A stretch of DNA of 64,000 bases. Origin: Piromyces finnis. Lineage: Eukaryota; Neocallimastigomycota; Neocallimastigomycetes; Neocallimastigales; Neocallimastigaceae. Under the pieces are notes generated by a model. That model saw nothing but the letters and a program-made list of their open reading frames with translations. It did no database searches and was not told where the DNA came from. Every line of letters starts with the position of its first letter. Position 1 is the stretch's first letter. Position numbers and translations under genes: made by a program. Location of the stretch: assembly GCA_002104945.1 (NCBI GenBank), contig MCFH01000040.1, positions 208,501-272,500 on the forward strand. Direction: 5' to 3'. Shown in pieces: positions 35,236 through 46,755 of the stretch.

Positions 35236-35514
35236 TGGTCTTCCTCCAGGATTCGGATACCAGACGAATCTTTGGATTCATTTTATGTTTTATTACAATA
35301 ATAATTTTTTTAAGCTATATAATTACTATATAATTAAACTATACTAATTGAATTACAATAAAATAATTTTTTTTTTTTTTTTTTTTTTACATTATACATT
35401 TAATATTAAATACATGCTTAAAGAAAATCTAAAATTTAAGAAAATTTAAAGAAGTTATTTTTTTTTTTTTAAATTAAAATTAAAAATAAATTAAAAATAA
35501 AGTTTCTGTTGAAA
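35236..35514 (-). other. E 3' region with hairpin and polypurine tract
   Basis: It contains A-tracts, then the hairpin GATTCG-9nt-CGAATC (35250-35270), then TGGAGGAAGA next to the LTR. The layout is the same as in Ty3-A. Confidence 0.8.
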
Positions 35515-37093
35515 TCATTTCTTTTTGTTGAATTCCTTAAGTAGTTCTGGACAATTCAAATTTGTTTCTGGCTCCCAAGATGCTTCAGATATTGGGTATC
35601 CTTTCCATTTAATTAGATATTGGACTTTACCATAATATCTTCTTTTATCCAATATCTCTTCGACTTCAAATTCTTCCTTATTATCCACAATAACCGGCGG
35701 AGGTGGCGGTTGCTTTCTATTGAACTTGTCTTCATGGTAGGGTTCCAATTCTGAAACGTGGATGACTGGATGAATGCGAATTTCTTTTGGTAACTCCAAT
35801 TTGAAAGAAACTGGAGAAATTTTTTCAATTATTTTGTACGGACCAAGTTTTCTAGGTTTTAACTTCTTATTACCATTACGCATTATTAAAGAACTGTTGA
35901 TCCATACTTTATCATTTACCTTGAGTTCAGGGGCTTTACTTCTGTGTTTGTTTGCGAATTTTTCTTGTTGATTAATGGATTTCTTCAAGTTATCTTTAAG
36001 AGTTTTAATTATTTCTTTGAAATTTCTTGTGAATTCATCCGCAGTTGGTATCTCGGTACGACTTGGTAAAATTGGAGAATGTTTTGGATTATAGCCATAG
36101 TTAGCAAAAAATGGTGAAGTTTTGGTAGATTCTTGAACGGCATTATTGTAACTAAATTCAGCAAGATGTAAGAACTTGTACCAGTTAGAGCCTTTATAAT
36201 TTGAGTAACACCTTAGGTATTGTTCTACAACGGAGTTTACCCTCTCCGTCAGCCCGTTTGTTTGGTGATGGTAGGAAGAAGAAAATTTTAGGTTTATATC
36301 AAAAGATTTGCAAATTGAATTCCAGAATTTAGAGGTAAATTGAGTACCTCTATCCGAAAGAATTTCATTTGGTAATCCATGGAGACGAAAAACGTTGATC
36401 ATGAAAGCATCAGCAGTATCGGAGGCAGAAGGGATGTTCTCAAAAGGAATGAAGTGGCATAATTTAGTTAATCTATCGGTGACTACAAGAATGCAAGTAT
36501 ACTTTTGGGAAGGTGGGAGATCCGTAATAAAGTCCATAGATAAGGAAGACCAAGGACGTTCAGCAATTTCCAAAGGGGAGAGAAATCCATAGGGTTTGTG
36601 TCGAGAATCCTTTGATCGGCAACATATTTCGCAAGACCTAACATATTCTTTGACATCGACTGAGAGATAAGGCCACCAAAAGTCACGAACAATAAGGGAA
36701 GTAGTTTTCTTTAATCCGAAGTGTCCAGCGGAGGGTGAGTCATGGCAAATTTTAAGAACTTCCAAACGACAATCTTGGGGGACATAGATCCTATTATTGA
36801 ATAATAATACACCATCTTGAATTTTAAAGTTTTCGATTTGCGAATGAGGGACTGGGGGAATTTGAGTTTCTAAATATTTGCATACTTCAAAGTAAAATTT
36901 ATCATCTTTGCTATTTGAAATGATTTTATCCATAAAGGGATTGTTATCCAGAACCATGGCACAAAAGTTTTCGGGTCTAAGGACGGAATTTGGAATGTCA
37001 TTGTTATACTTAAAATTTTCTAAGTAATCTGGTCTTCTAGATAAAGCGTCAGGTTTACCATTAGCAGAACCCGACCGATAAACGATGATAAAG
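35515..37093 (-). CDS. Ty3-E Pol, 3' part: RNase H end, integrase, chromodomain
   Basis: Reading from the Ty3-D boundary the frame gives the RNase H end ([16 protein letters not shown]), an integrase zinc site ([11 protein letters not shown] to CEICCRSK), the D,D-35-E core ([24 protein letters not shown]) and a C-terminal chromodomain ([24 protein letters not shown]). One integrase oddity: the usual NGQTER motif reads NGLTER. There is no internal stop, so E was probably intact when D inserted. Confidence 0.92.
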
Positions 37094-37470
37094 TGTAATG
37101 AGGTATATCTAATGATAAGGGTTAGACTAGAAAATCATTAAGGTTAGATTAATGAAAATTTCATAATTATATTTTTATAACCAATCATTAAGTAATTAAT
37201 TCACTTATCAAATTGTATTAAAAAAAAAAAAAAATAATTTTCATGTATAAAAGAGAGAATAAGAAAGATAAAATAGTTCTTTAGTGTTTTTATTAATAAT
37301 TAATAAAAATTAGTTTTTTTTTTTTTGTTTCGTCTTTAGTTTGATAATACACTGACCTAGCGAGTTAGTCGTATTATAATAATAAATTTAATAAATAAAC
37401 ATTATTAAAAAAAATACATATATTTGATACATTAGAGTGTGTGTGTTTATTATTATAATATTTCGTTACA
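37094..37470 (+). repeat. D 5' LTR
   Basis: AGTGTTTTTAT at 37283-37293 is exactly complementary to the 11 bases directly after the LTR (37471-37481). It is followed by the palindromic TTTTTATTAAT-A-ATTAATAAAAA, a probable RNA hairpin at the transcript start. Confidence 0.93.
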
Positions 37471-37481
37471 ATAAAAACACT
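37471..37481 (+). promoter_or_regulatory. Self-priming PBS of Ty3-D
   Basis: ATAAAAACACT immediately follows the 5' LTR and is the exact complement of AGTGTTTTTAT at 37283-37293 within that LTR. No match to a tRNA 3' end (TGG...) is seen at this position. Confidence 0.75.
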
Positions 37482-37539
37482 CTAAGAAAAAGATCGCTAC
37501 CTCAGTGCCTCGTTTATTTGCTTACTTCTAATTTTTTTT

Positions 37540-40500
37540 ATGGATAACTCTGCTGATTTGAAGAACGGTTTTGATGGCAACCGTCGCTACCTGAAGGGAT
37601 TCTTAGCCAAAATGGACATGATCTTTATGATCCATCCTGAAATAGGAAGGGACGATGGAGAAAAGGTCTTCTACGTCGTTAGTCGCCTCTACGGGGATGC
37701 AATGAATTGGGCTGCTACCTTGATTAACAACCATGATCCTTGCTTACAGGATTATGGCGCCTTTGTTGGAAAGCTGAAGGCTGCTTTTGGTTTTCAGGAT
37801 ATGGTCTATACTGCCAACCAAAAGCTCAAGAAGATCAAACAACATGGCCTATCCAATACTCAAGAGTATATCAAGGAATTTAACTACTATGCTGATGAAT
37901 CCACTTGGAATGAACAAGCCAAGATGGATGCTTTTGTTGATGGGTTGGACGATAGAATCGCCACCCATATCCTTCAGATGTTTCCTGGCCCTTCTACCTT
38001 GATAAACTTACAAACAATAGCCAGTCGTATAGGAAGTAGATTGGCATGCCACCAAGAGGAAATAAACAGAAGATCCAATAGAAGTTTCCGTTCTAAACAA
38101 AGCTTCCAATCCCGCTCCTCAGAAAGATCTACAAGTAAATCCACTCAGCCCAAGAAGGAAAATAATTTTGGCCCCATTTCAAGTGAAGAACGTAGCCGCC
38201 GAATGAAAGAGAATCTCTGCTTATATTGTGGTAAACCTGGTCACCGATTATCTGAATGCCCTATTAGAACCAAAAAGGAAAACCATACTAATAATGCTGG
38301 GGTCCATGTTTTGAATGAACAAGAAAAATCCACTCGACTTTCGGATAACTCCTCTTTACCTCAAACTGTTATCGATGTTGATGTTGTTCTTCCATACAAA
38401 TCTGTCGGAACTAAAGTTCTCTTAGATAGTGGTTCACAATTCTGTTTGATAGACCACGCCTTTGTTAAGGCCCATGAGATCCCTATAATTACCAAAGTAA
38501 AATGCCCACAAATTATAGGTATCGGAGGTCACCAAAAGATCATCGGCCAGACTTGGCCTATAACTGTGGAACACATGAATCACTCATGCCAGTTACAATT
38601 TTACGTCGTAGAATTGCCTTCTTACTGTTGTATTCTTGGCTCTGATTGGCTGGCCCTTCACAATCCGACAATCAATTTTGCTAGTAAGGACGTTTCCTAT
38701 CATTCTGAATACTGTAAGGAAAATTGCTTAAGGAAAGAATCTGCTAGCTCTACCACTTCTGAACTCGAAGACCAATCGAAGGACGAAATGTCAGTTGGAA
38801 ATACACCTGAATACCCTTTCAATGTATTCACTTGTTTAGAAGAACCTGAAGTTGAGTCACCCCAAATTCCAATTCACTACTCTCAACACTCCAAAGTGTT
38901 CGAGGAAAGGCTCGCTGATAAACTCCCTCCTCATCGCCCGTACGACTGTGAGATCAACCTGAGACCAAATAGCAACTTGTTTTATGGTCCAATCTACCGA
39001 CTTACTGAGAAAGAATCAAAGGTATTAGAAGAAACCATTAATGAAAATTTAAAAAAGGGGTTTATCCGCAAATCCAAATCGCCAGCTGGTGCTCCCGTTC
39101 TGTTTGTCCCGAAGAAGAGTGGAGAACTTCGTATGTGTATCGACTACCGCCGCTTGAACGAAATCACCATTAGGAACTCGTACCCTCTCCCATTGATCCA
39201 AGACATGTTGGATCATCTAGGAAAAGCTAAGGTGTTCTCGAAGTTAGATCTTCGATCCGCCTATAACTTGGTAAGAATCAAAGAAGGCGATGAATATAAG
39301 ACCGCCTTCACCTGTCAATTTGGCCATTTCGAATATCTGGTAATGCCTTTCGGTCTCAAGAACGCTCCTGCAGTCTTCCAACATTTTATTAACGACGTTC
39401 TTGAAGGCATTATCGGTAAATTCGTCTTTTCGTATATTGACGATATTATCATTTTCTCTGATAATATAGCCGAACATCATGAACACGTCAATGAAGTCCT
39501 TCGTAGACTCGAAGAAGCCGGACTGTACGCTAAACTTGAAAAATGTCTATTCGACTCTCCTTGTCTTGACTTCCTTGGTCATAGAATCTCTGCCTCTGGT
39601 ATCGGAATGGACCCTAATAAGGTGAAAGCCATTGCGGAATGGCCGACTCCTAAATCGGTCCATGAACTACAATCTTTCCTAGGCTTAGCCAACTATTATC
39701 GTAGATTTATTCCTGGCTTTGCTAAGATTGCTCACCCACTCCACCAACTTTGCAAGAAGAACACCGCCTTCGTTTGGAACGATACCGCTCAAGATGCTTT
39801 TGATGCTTTGGTTAAGCATTTTATTAGTCAGCCTATCCTTGCATATCCTGATGTTGACCTACCTTTCGTTGTCGAAACCGATGCAAGTAACTTCGCCATA
39901 GGTGCTGTATTGTCTCAAGTCAACAAGTCCGACAATATTCTTCACCCTGTTGCGTTCTTTTCTAGATCCCTTACAAACCCGGAGAAGAACTACCCTATCT
40001 ATGATAAAGAACTTTTGGCTATCGTCGCGTCCTTAGAAGTGTGGAGACATTTTTTGAAAGGTGCGAATCATCCTTTCAAAATTATATCAGACCACAGAAA
40101 CCTCCTTTTTCAGAAGAAACCGGAGAAGATGACTCAGAGATTAATTAGATGGTCCCTTTTCCTTGCTGAATTCGATTTTGTCATTGAATATCGCCCTGGC
40201 TCCTCGAACGGGAAAACCGATGCCTTGTCAAGAAGACCTGACTATCTTGATCACTCTTGCAATTCCGATTCTAATAACTCTGTCTTTCGTCCCGAAAATT
40301 TCAGCTCCTGCTTTGCTTCATCCACTCCTTCTTCTCTTCTTGAAAAAATTGCTCTCTCTTGTAAACTTGACAAATTCTTCATTGAGACTTCTAATCAACT
40401 TCTCAATGATAATTGTTCTTCTGACTACAAACTTAGTAACAACGTCCTCCTTTTCCAAGATAAAATCTATGTTCCTAATGATTGCCGAGTTGAAATTCTG

Positions 40501-41739
40501 TCTTCTTGTCATGACTCCCCTGCTGCCGGCCATTTTGGTATTTCAAAAACTTTATCCTTGATTTCCCGTAACTACTGGTGGCCCAAAATGTATCAGGATG
40601 TTAAGGACTATGTCCGTTCTTGTGAGGTCTGCTGTCGTTCGAAATCCTCTAGACATAAACCTTACGGGTTATTATCCACTCTTCCTTTAGGTGAACGTCC
40701 CTGGTCTTCCATTGCTATGGATTTTATCACTGACCTCCCCTCTTCTCGTGGATTTACCTGTATCTTCGTTGTCATTGATCGATTGACAAAAATGGCTCAC
40801 TTTATCCCTCTTGAAAAAGTTCCCACTGCTGAACGTGCTGCCGAAGCTTTCATTAACAACGTCTTCAAACTTCATGGATGCCCCTCCGACATTGTTCTCG
40901 ACCAAGGTTCTCAGTTCACTTCAAAGTTTTGGAAGAAATTCTTTGCTACCCTCAAGATTGATTTGAAATACTCTTCTGCTTATCACCACCAATCCAATGG
41001 CCAGACGGAGAGAGTGAACTCCGTTGTAGAACAATATCTACGCTGCTTCTCAAATTACAAAGGCACTAACTGGATCGAATACTTAAGCCTAGCTGAATTT
41101 AGTTACAATAATTCAGTTCAAGAATCTGCAAAACAAACACCCTTCTTCTTGAACTATGGTTTCCATCCTAATTTTAATCCAACAATTCCAACAACAAGTG
41201 AAGTTCCAAGAGCTGAAGAATACACAAAAGAATTAAAAGAAATTATCAGCACCCTCAAGAAAAACCTTTCGGAAGCCCAAAAGAAACAAGAACATTTCGC
41301 CAATAGACATAGACAACCAGGCCCGTCATTCAAACCAGGAGAAAAGGTATGGTTAATCAATAATAATTTAGTTAAGGGAAATAAAAAATTCACCCCTCGG
41401 AAACTCGGTCCCTATGAAATTGAACAACAAATATCAGAAGTCTCATTCAAATTGAAACTCCCTGGTAACATGAAGATTGATCCGGTATTCCATAAATCAT
41501 CTCTCGAGCCTTACTTCGAAGGGAAAAGTACAAACCGAAAAGTTCAACCTCCACCACCTGTCATTATAAACGAAGAGGAGGAATACGAAGTAGAAGAAAT
41601 TCTGGACAAAAGAAGACGCTATAACAAAACTCAGTACTTGATCAAATGGAAAGGATATCCTATTTCAGAAGCCTCATGGGAACCCGAAGAAAATCTGAAC
41701 TGTCCAGCAAAGCTAAGAGAATTCAACAAGACCCATTAA
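37540..41739 (+). CDS. Ty3-D Gag-Pol polyprotein with chromodomain (1399 aa)
   Basis: Single frame with Gag (1-200), a CCHC knuckle [14 protein letters not shown] (227-240), a protease [12 protein letters not shown] (about 295), and RT with [10 protein letters not shown] (about 631-640). RNase H ([35 protein letters not shown]) is followed by the integrase zinc site ([10 protein letters not shown] to CEVCCRSK) and catalytic core ([25 protein letters not shown]). The C-terminal chromodomain contains [20 protein letters not shown] and SWEPE. Base composition is less AT-rich than A, B or E and codon use is richer in C, which sets D apart and may mean a different source or selection on expression. 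Confidence 0.95.
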   Translation: MDNSADLKNGFDGNRRYLKGFLAKMDMIFMIHPEIGRDDGEKVFYVVSRLYGDAMNWAATLINNHDPCLQDYGAFVGKLKAAFGFQDMVYTANQKLKKIKQHGLSNTQEYIKEFNYYADESTWNEQAKMDAFVDGLDDRIATHILQMFPGPSTLINLQTIASRIGSRLACHQEEINRRSNRSFRSKQSFQSRSSERSTSKSTQPKKENNFGPISSEERSRRMKENLCLYCGKPGHRLSECPIRTKKENHTNNAGVHVLNEQEKSTRLSDNSSLPQTVIDVDVVLPYKSVGTKVLLDSGSQFCLIDHAFVKAHEIPIITKVKCPQIIGIGGHQKIIGQTWPITVEHMNHSCQLQFYVVELPSYCCILGSDWLALHNPTINFASKDVSYHSEYCKENCLRKESASSTTSELEDQSKDEMSVGNTPEYPFNVFTCLEEPEVESPQIPIHYSQHSKVFEERLADKLPPHRPYDCEINLRPNSNLFYGPIYRLTEKESKVLEETINENLKKGFIRKSKSPAGAPVLFVPKKSGELRMCIDYRRLNEITIRNSYPLPLIQDMLDHLGKAKVFSKLDLRSAYNLVRIKEGDEYKTAFTCQFGHFEYLVMPFGLKNAPAVFQHFINDVLEGIIGKFVFSYIDDIIIFSDNIAEHHEHVNEVLRRLEEAGLYAKLEKCLFDSPCLDFLGHRISASGIGMDPNKVKAIAEWPTPKSVHELQSFLGLANYYRRFIPGFAKIAHPLHQLCKKNTAFVWNDTAQDAFDALVKHFISQPILAYPDVDLPFVVETDASNFAIGAVLSQVNKSDNILHPVAFFSRSLTNPEKNYPIYDKELLAIVASLEVWRHFLKGANHPFKIISDHRNLLFQKKPEKMTQRLIRWSLFLAEFDFVIEYRPGSSNGKTDALSRRPDYLDHSCNSDSNNSVFRPENFSSCFASSTPSSLLEKIALSCKLDKFFIETSNQLLNDNCSSDYKLSNNVLLFQDKIYVPNDCRVEILSSCHDSPAAGHFGISKTLSLISRNYWWPKMYQDVKDYVRSCEVCCRSKSSRHKPYGLLSTLPLGERPWSSIAMDFITDLPSSRGFTCIFVVIDRLTKMAHFIPLEKVPTAERAAEAFINNVFKLHGCPSDIVLDQGSQFTSKFWKKFFATLKIDLKYSSAYHHQSNGQTERVNSVVEQYLRCFSNYKGTNWIEYLSLAEFSYNNSVQESAKQTPFFLNYGFHPNFNPTIPTTSEVPRAEEYTKELKEIISTLKKNLSEAQKKQEHFANRHRQPGPSFKPGEKVWLINNNLVKGNKKFTPRKLGPYEIEQQISEVSFKLKLPGNMKIDPVFHKSSLEPYFEGKSTNRKVQPPPPVIINEEEEYEVEEILDKRRRYNKTQYLIKWKGYPISEASWEPEENLNCPAKLREFNKTH

Positions 41740-42104
41740 AAAAAAAAAAAAAAAAAAAAAAAACTAATAATAATAAAATTAACTAATTTTCATTAATTTT
41801 TAGACACAAATGAGGGAATATTAATTTTTAGAATAAACTTAACCGATACCGTTTTGGCGAAGCTCCCATAGGGATTTACTGGACTTACAAGCGTACCAAG
41901 AACAAGTACTATCAAACGGCCATATTGGAACCTTGCCTATGAAACCTCTAGTACTTGTTGGACATACTTTAGTCTTGGCGCCAACCCGCCTTACATCAAA
42001 GTTACTCTACCAACCCCGACTTCGAACCCGCAACCTTCTAGTTCATTGCCAACTACTCGACCATTGTACCACACCTTTTAATTCTCATATGAAGTCAACT
42101 GCCT

Positions 42105-42145
<41 letters not shown>

Positions 42146-42190
42146 ATTAGCTTATAAATTCGTCTGGAATCCGAATTTAGAGGAGGAGCT
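41740..42190 (+). other. D 3' region: A-tracts, tRNA-like segment, hairpin, polypurine tract
   Basis: Long A-runs follow the stop codon and occur again at about 42110-42143. Between them a GC-richer block includes, on the minus strand, GGTACAATGG and GGGTTCGAAGTC, reminiscent of tRNA A- and B-boxes. The hairpin AAATTCG-9nt-CGAATTT (42156-42178) and the purine tract AGAGGAGGAG precede the LTR. Confidence 0.65.
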
Positions 42191-42566
42191 TGTAATGAGG
42201 TATATCTAATGATAAGGGTTAGACTAGAAAATCATTAAGGTTAGATTAATGAAAATTTCATAATTATATTTTTATAACCAATCATTAAGTAATTAATTCA
42301 CTTATCAAATTGTATTAAAAAAAAAAAAAATAATTTTCATGTATAAAAGAGAGAATAAGAAAGATAAAATAGTTCTTTAGTGTTTTTATTAATAATTAAT
42401 AAAAATTAGTTTTTTTTTTTTTGTTTCGTCTTTAGTTTGATAATACACTGACCTAGCGAGTTAGTCGTATTATAATAATAAATTTAATAAATAAACATTA
42501 TTAAAAAAAATACATATATTTGATACATTAGAGTGTGTGTGTTTATTATTATAATATTCCGTTACA
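42191..42566 (+). repeat. D 3' LTR
   Basis: Near-identical to the 5' LTR (for example TTCCGTTACA versus TTTCGTTACA at the end). Confidence 0.93.
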
Positions 42567-45228
42567 TAAAGTTAAACTCGGCAAGGAATAGAGACCAACG
42601 AACTAATCTTTGAGTCATTTTTTCGGGTTTCTTCTGGTAGAGCAAATTTCTATGATCCGAGAAAATCTTGAAAGGCTGAGTAGTTCCTTTGAGTAGATGT
42701 CGCCAAGTTTCTAAAGCAGCTACAATTGCTAAAAGTTCTTTATCGTAGATCGGATAGTTCCTTTCAGAAGAACTAAGCGATCTAGAGAAAAATGCCACTG
42801 GATGAACCGACTTGTCTTTTGGATTCGTTTGTGAAAGGATTGCTCCTATAGCGAAATTACTTGCATCCGTTTCAACTATGAAAGGTATATCACGATTCGG
42901 GTATGCAAGAACAGGGGAAGAAGCAAATTTGGATTTGATTAAACTAAAAGAATTTTCACACTGATGAGAGAAGCAGAATTTAACATCCTTCTTAAGTAAC
43001 GCATTCAGTGGTTGTGCGATCTCAGCAAAACCGGCAATGAATCTTCTATAATAATTAGCTAACCCAAGAAACGCTTGAACCTCTTTAACGCTTTTAGGAG
43101 TTGGCCATTCCAAGATAGATGCAATTTTCTTTGGATCCATTAAAATACCTTCAGAAGATATACGATGACCTAAGAAATCGATAAATGGGACAAAGAACTC
43201 ACATTTTTCAAGTTTTGCGTAAAGTCCCGCTTTTCTAAGTCTTTTAAGTACTTCTTTAACCTGGATTACATGGGTTTTAAAATTTTCCGAGAAAATTATT
43301 AAGTCATCAATATAACTAAAGACAAATATTCCCAAGATTCCCTCAAGCACATCATTAATGAAATGTTGAAATACTGCAGGTGCGTTTTTCAAACCAAACG
43401 GCATTACAGTATATTCAAAGTGTCCATATTTGCAAGTAAAAGCAGTTTTGAATTCATCACCTTCTTTGATCCTCACAAGATTATAAGCGGATCTTAAATC
43501 AAGTTTGGAGAAGATGTTGCTTTTACCTAGATGTTCCAACATGTCATTAATTAATGGTAAAGGGTATGAATCACGGATTGTGATTTCGTTTAATTTCCTA
43601 TAATCTTGACATAGACGTAGTTCACCATTTTTCTTCGGGACAAAAAGCACTGGGGCACCAGCCGGAGACTTCGAAGGTCTGATGAAACCTTTTCGCAAAT
43701 TTTCATCAATGTATTCCTTCAATACCATTGATTCTTTATCCGTTAAAGGATAAATTGGTCCATAGAAAAGTTTGGAGTCCGGCTTAAGACGGATTTCACA
43801 ATCGTATTGCCTATGTGGCGGCAATTGTTCAGCGGCTTTTTCATTAAATACATCTTCAAAGGCTTGAAGTTCAGCGGGTAGAATAACTTCTTGATTACTA
43901 GAAGTGTTAGTGGTGGAATCTTGACTTTTTGGAAGATTTGTTACAGAATCATGGATATAAGAATTGGTTGAAGTGCTACAAGAAGGTTTGGAATCATTAG
44001 AAATAGAAGAAATAACATAAGTAGGGGCAACATTTGGAATGACAGAGCAATGTGACAAACAGAAATTTGAATTAAAAGATAATTCTTTTTCAACGAAGTT
44101 AATAATAGGGTTGTGCTGATGTAACCATTCGGCACCTAAGATACCACAATATCCCGGGAGGTCTACAATATAAAATATAGTTTTACATTGGTGGTTTTTG
44201 TATTTAATTGAAATTGGGATGGATTTACCTAAAACTAGTTGTTCCCCACCAATACCAGAGATTTTGTCGAGAGAGACGGATTTATCAAAAGGAATGTTGT
44301 TTTCTTCTGCAAAGACCACATCTATTAGGTTAAGTTGGGATCCTGAATCAATTAGTAGTTTAGTGTTAACGGAGACGTCGGAAGTATTGAGTTGGAACTC
44401 AAAAACTGGTTGTTTCAAATGGGGATTATCGGAGAATCTTATTCTAGGTTTCTTTTCAGGCATAGAATTAGAAATATGAGTCCCAGCTGTTTTTTCATTT
44501 TTACTTCTTTTTGGACAGTTGTTTAACTTGTGATCTGGAGAACCACAATATAAACAGAGATTCTCCTTAATTCTTCTAGCCTTTTCTTCTGAGGTAAGCG
44601 GTCCGTAAGTTTTCTTATTTCTCGAAGTGAAAGGTTTTCTATTTGCTTCAGTTCTTCGGTTTTGATTGGTGCTATTAGAGTGATTGTTGTTGAAAAATCT
44701 TCTATTAGTATCGATTCTAGAATCGATTCTTGATGCTATAACTTGTAAATTTAGTAGCGTTTGTGGACCGGGAAACATTTCTAAAATTCTATTGGCGACT
44801 TGATCTTGTAGTCCAGCTAAGAAGGCGTCCATTTTTGCACTTTCGTTCCAAGAGGAGTCATCAGAGTATCGGTTAAATTCAAGAATATATTTTTGAATTT
44901 CTCCGATTTTCCTTTGCTTTATAGTTCGAAGCTTTTGATTAGCCACAAATGTTGAGTCGTTGTTGCCAAACACAGATTTAAGCTTTGCAACAAATGAGTC
45001 ATAATTTAATAGGCATTCGTCATGGTTGTGAATTAATGATGCAGCCCAATTCAAGGCTTCACCATATAGTCTTGAAATAATATAGACGATTTTTGCTTCG
45101 TCATCCGCGTAGCGCTCTGGGTAGACCATAAAGATTAATTCTATTTTGGCGAGAAAACCCTTAAAGAAACGACGATTTCCAGCGAAACCATCCTTCAACG
45201 TAGCATGGTTCATCAATTCTTCATCCAT
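42567..45228 (-). CDS. Ty3-E Gag-Pol, 5' part (interrupted)
   Basis: About 887 codons remain. They comprise Gag, a CCHC knuckle CLYCGSPDHKLNNC (with Asp where most have Gly before His), a protease LIDSGSQLNLID, RT with YIDDLIIFS, and RNase H through LFLAEFNF. The open frame meets the Ty3-D LTR here and continues at 37093. Start is MDEELMNHATLKDGFAGNRRF, which aligns with the Ty3-A and D starts. It is close to A in sequence but a distinct family, with its own LTR. Confidence 0.93.
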
Positions 45229-45596
45229 ATTCTTTATTTTATTGAAAATATCTAATTTTAATTCAATTTAATCGTATAATATATCCAAGAGAGTCCAAAA
45301 GAGTCCAAAAGAGTCCAAAAGAGTCCAAAAGAGTCCGAGAGAGTCCAAGAGTCCAAGAGTCCAAGAGAGTCCAAAAGAGTTGTAAAACAATATACAAAGG
45401 TAGTGTCTATTGCCTAGAGAAATAATAAAGGAGTAAACAGAAGTAGTATCTAAAGTAGCAAAACAGAAAAGTACAAAAGTCAGGTAGATACTAATATACA
45501 AGTGGATATTTAAACCAAGGGTAGACACTATAACAGGTAGGAAAAATAAACAAATTAATTAAGGTAAAGGGAATATGTTACGACTGGTGTTTTTAT
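45229..45596 (-). other. E leader with GAGTCCAAAA tandem repeats
   Basis: Roughly nine decamer-like units (plus strand GAGTCCAAAA and shorter variants, about 45285-45380) lie near the start codon. The PBS ATAAAAACAC in sense abuts the LTR. No ORF of interest. Confidence 0.75.
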
Positions 45597-46142
45597 TGTA
45601 ACGCGTATCTATATAAGTATTTAATAATGTGGTAATTAATAAACTTTATATAGATAATAATTTTGATCCCAATAAGTCAATTAATTTTATTTATTAAAAT
45701 TTTTAATTATTTTTTATTTAAATTATTTTTTAATAATAAATATTTTTTTTTTTTAAAATTTAAAAGTTAAAAGTTAATAGTTAATAAAAACACAATTTTT
45801 TTAATTTTCGATTCAAACCACTTCTATTTATACTTTTTCTAAATCTGATGTGGCTAAATCAAAAATTTTAATTATCTTTCTAGATTGTTCTTTAAATTAA
45901 TTAAAAATTGCATAAGATGAATCCCGTGATAAAATTACAAAAAATATTTGATTTTTCGAATATTCGAACTTATTCTTTTTCGAATAAGTTCTATAAGTTT
46001 CTATGAGTCGTAAATTAAATTGTTAAATAAATAATCTAAAATATATTTCGGATCAAGGTGTGAGTCGAACCCGAGTGATCCAGATTAATGTCTTAAATAC
46101 TAACCATTAAGACAATATTAATTATCTAATAGATTCGTTACA
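45597..46142 (-). repeat. E 5' LTR
   Basis: A single-copy edge. The sense segment GTGTTTTTAT (45793-45784) is complementary to the ten bases beyond the LTR (45596-45587). Confidence 0.92.
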
Positions 46143-46744
46143 TAAATAAAGATTAATTTTAAAATATCAAAGTTACAAATGAAATTTGGATAAATGTTTA
46201 AATTAATGGATAATTAAATTTAAATATTTTAAATATTCAAATTAAATCTTAAAAAGTTTTTATTTAATTAAAATTAGTTTAATAACTTTAGCGTAGTTTT
46301 AAATTAGCATTTTTAATTATAAATATATAATAAATAGTATTGTTAATATTTAATTAATATATGGATAATACATGGACTGTATTCAATTTGCAGTTTACTC
46401 AAATTGAATCAAAAGTGTATTTAATTAGTTTTAGTTTAGTTTTATTATTTTATTATTTAATTAAATTAGTATTAAATTAGTTTTGTTTATTTTATATTGA
46501 ATATATGTATAATTAAATAGAATAGTATATTAAAATATAATTTACGAAAAATATAATTGCATGTAAAATTTCTTGATTAAAACGATGTAATTGTTATTGA
46601 CTATTATTTAGTTAATAACTAAATAAAATTAATAAAAGAGATATTTTTTTAATATAATTTATTTTCTTGTTTTTTCTTTATTTTGTGTTGTTGTTTTATT
46701 GTAAAAATTTTTATAATCTGTTTTACATTTATAAAACTTTTACA
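46143..46744 (+). repeat. B-right 5' LTR, truncated at its start
   Basis: It begins inside the LTR directly after Ty3-E. GTAATTGTTAT at 46587-46597 is complementary to the PBS at 46745-46755. Confidence 0.88.
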
Positions 46745-46755
46745 ATAACAATTAC
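46745..46755 (+). promoter_or_regulatory. Self-priming PBS of Ty3-B (right copy)
   Basis: ATAACAATTAC follows the 5' LTR and is the exact complement of GTAATTGTTAT at 46587-46597. B-left and B2 show the same pairing. Confidence 0.75.

Larger units (their letters stand above)
37094..42566 (+). mobile_element. Ty3/gypsy chromovirus copy D (complete)
   Basis: Plus-strand element with LTRs at 37094-37470 (377 bases) and 42191-42566 (376 bases), TGTAA..TTACA ends, and a perfect TAAAG duplication (37089-37093 and 42567-42571). It has a very short leader (69 bases) and one intact Gag-Pol frame. It is inserted in antisense orientation into the RNase H region of Ty3-E. Confidence 0.96.
34635..46142 (-). 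mobile_element. Ty3/gypsy chromovirus copy E, split by Ty3-D
   Basis: Minus-strand element with LTRs at 34635-35235 and 45597-46142. Its Gag-Pol frame is interrupted at 37093/42567 by Ty3-D with a TAAAG duplication, and it reads across once D is removed. The outer flanks (CGATT in F on the left, TAAAT in a B LTR on the right) do not match. Confidence 0.93.

Noticed and set aside
45268-45528. 86-codon minus-strand ORF with repeated FGLFWTLLDS
   Set aside because: It is a translation of the GAGTCCAAAA tandem repeats in the Ty3-E leader.
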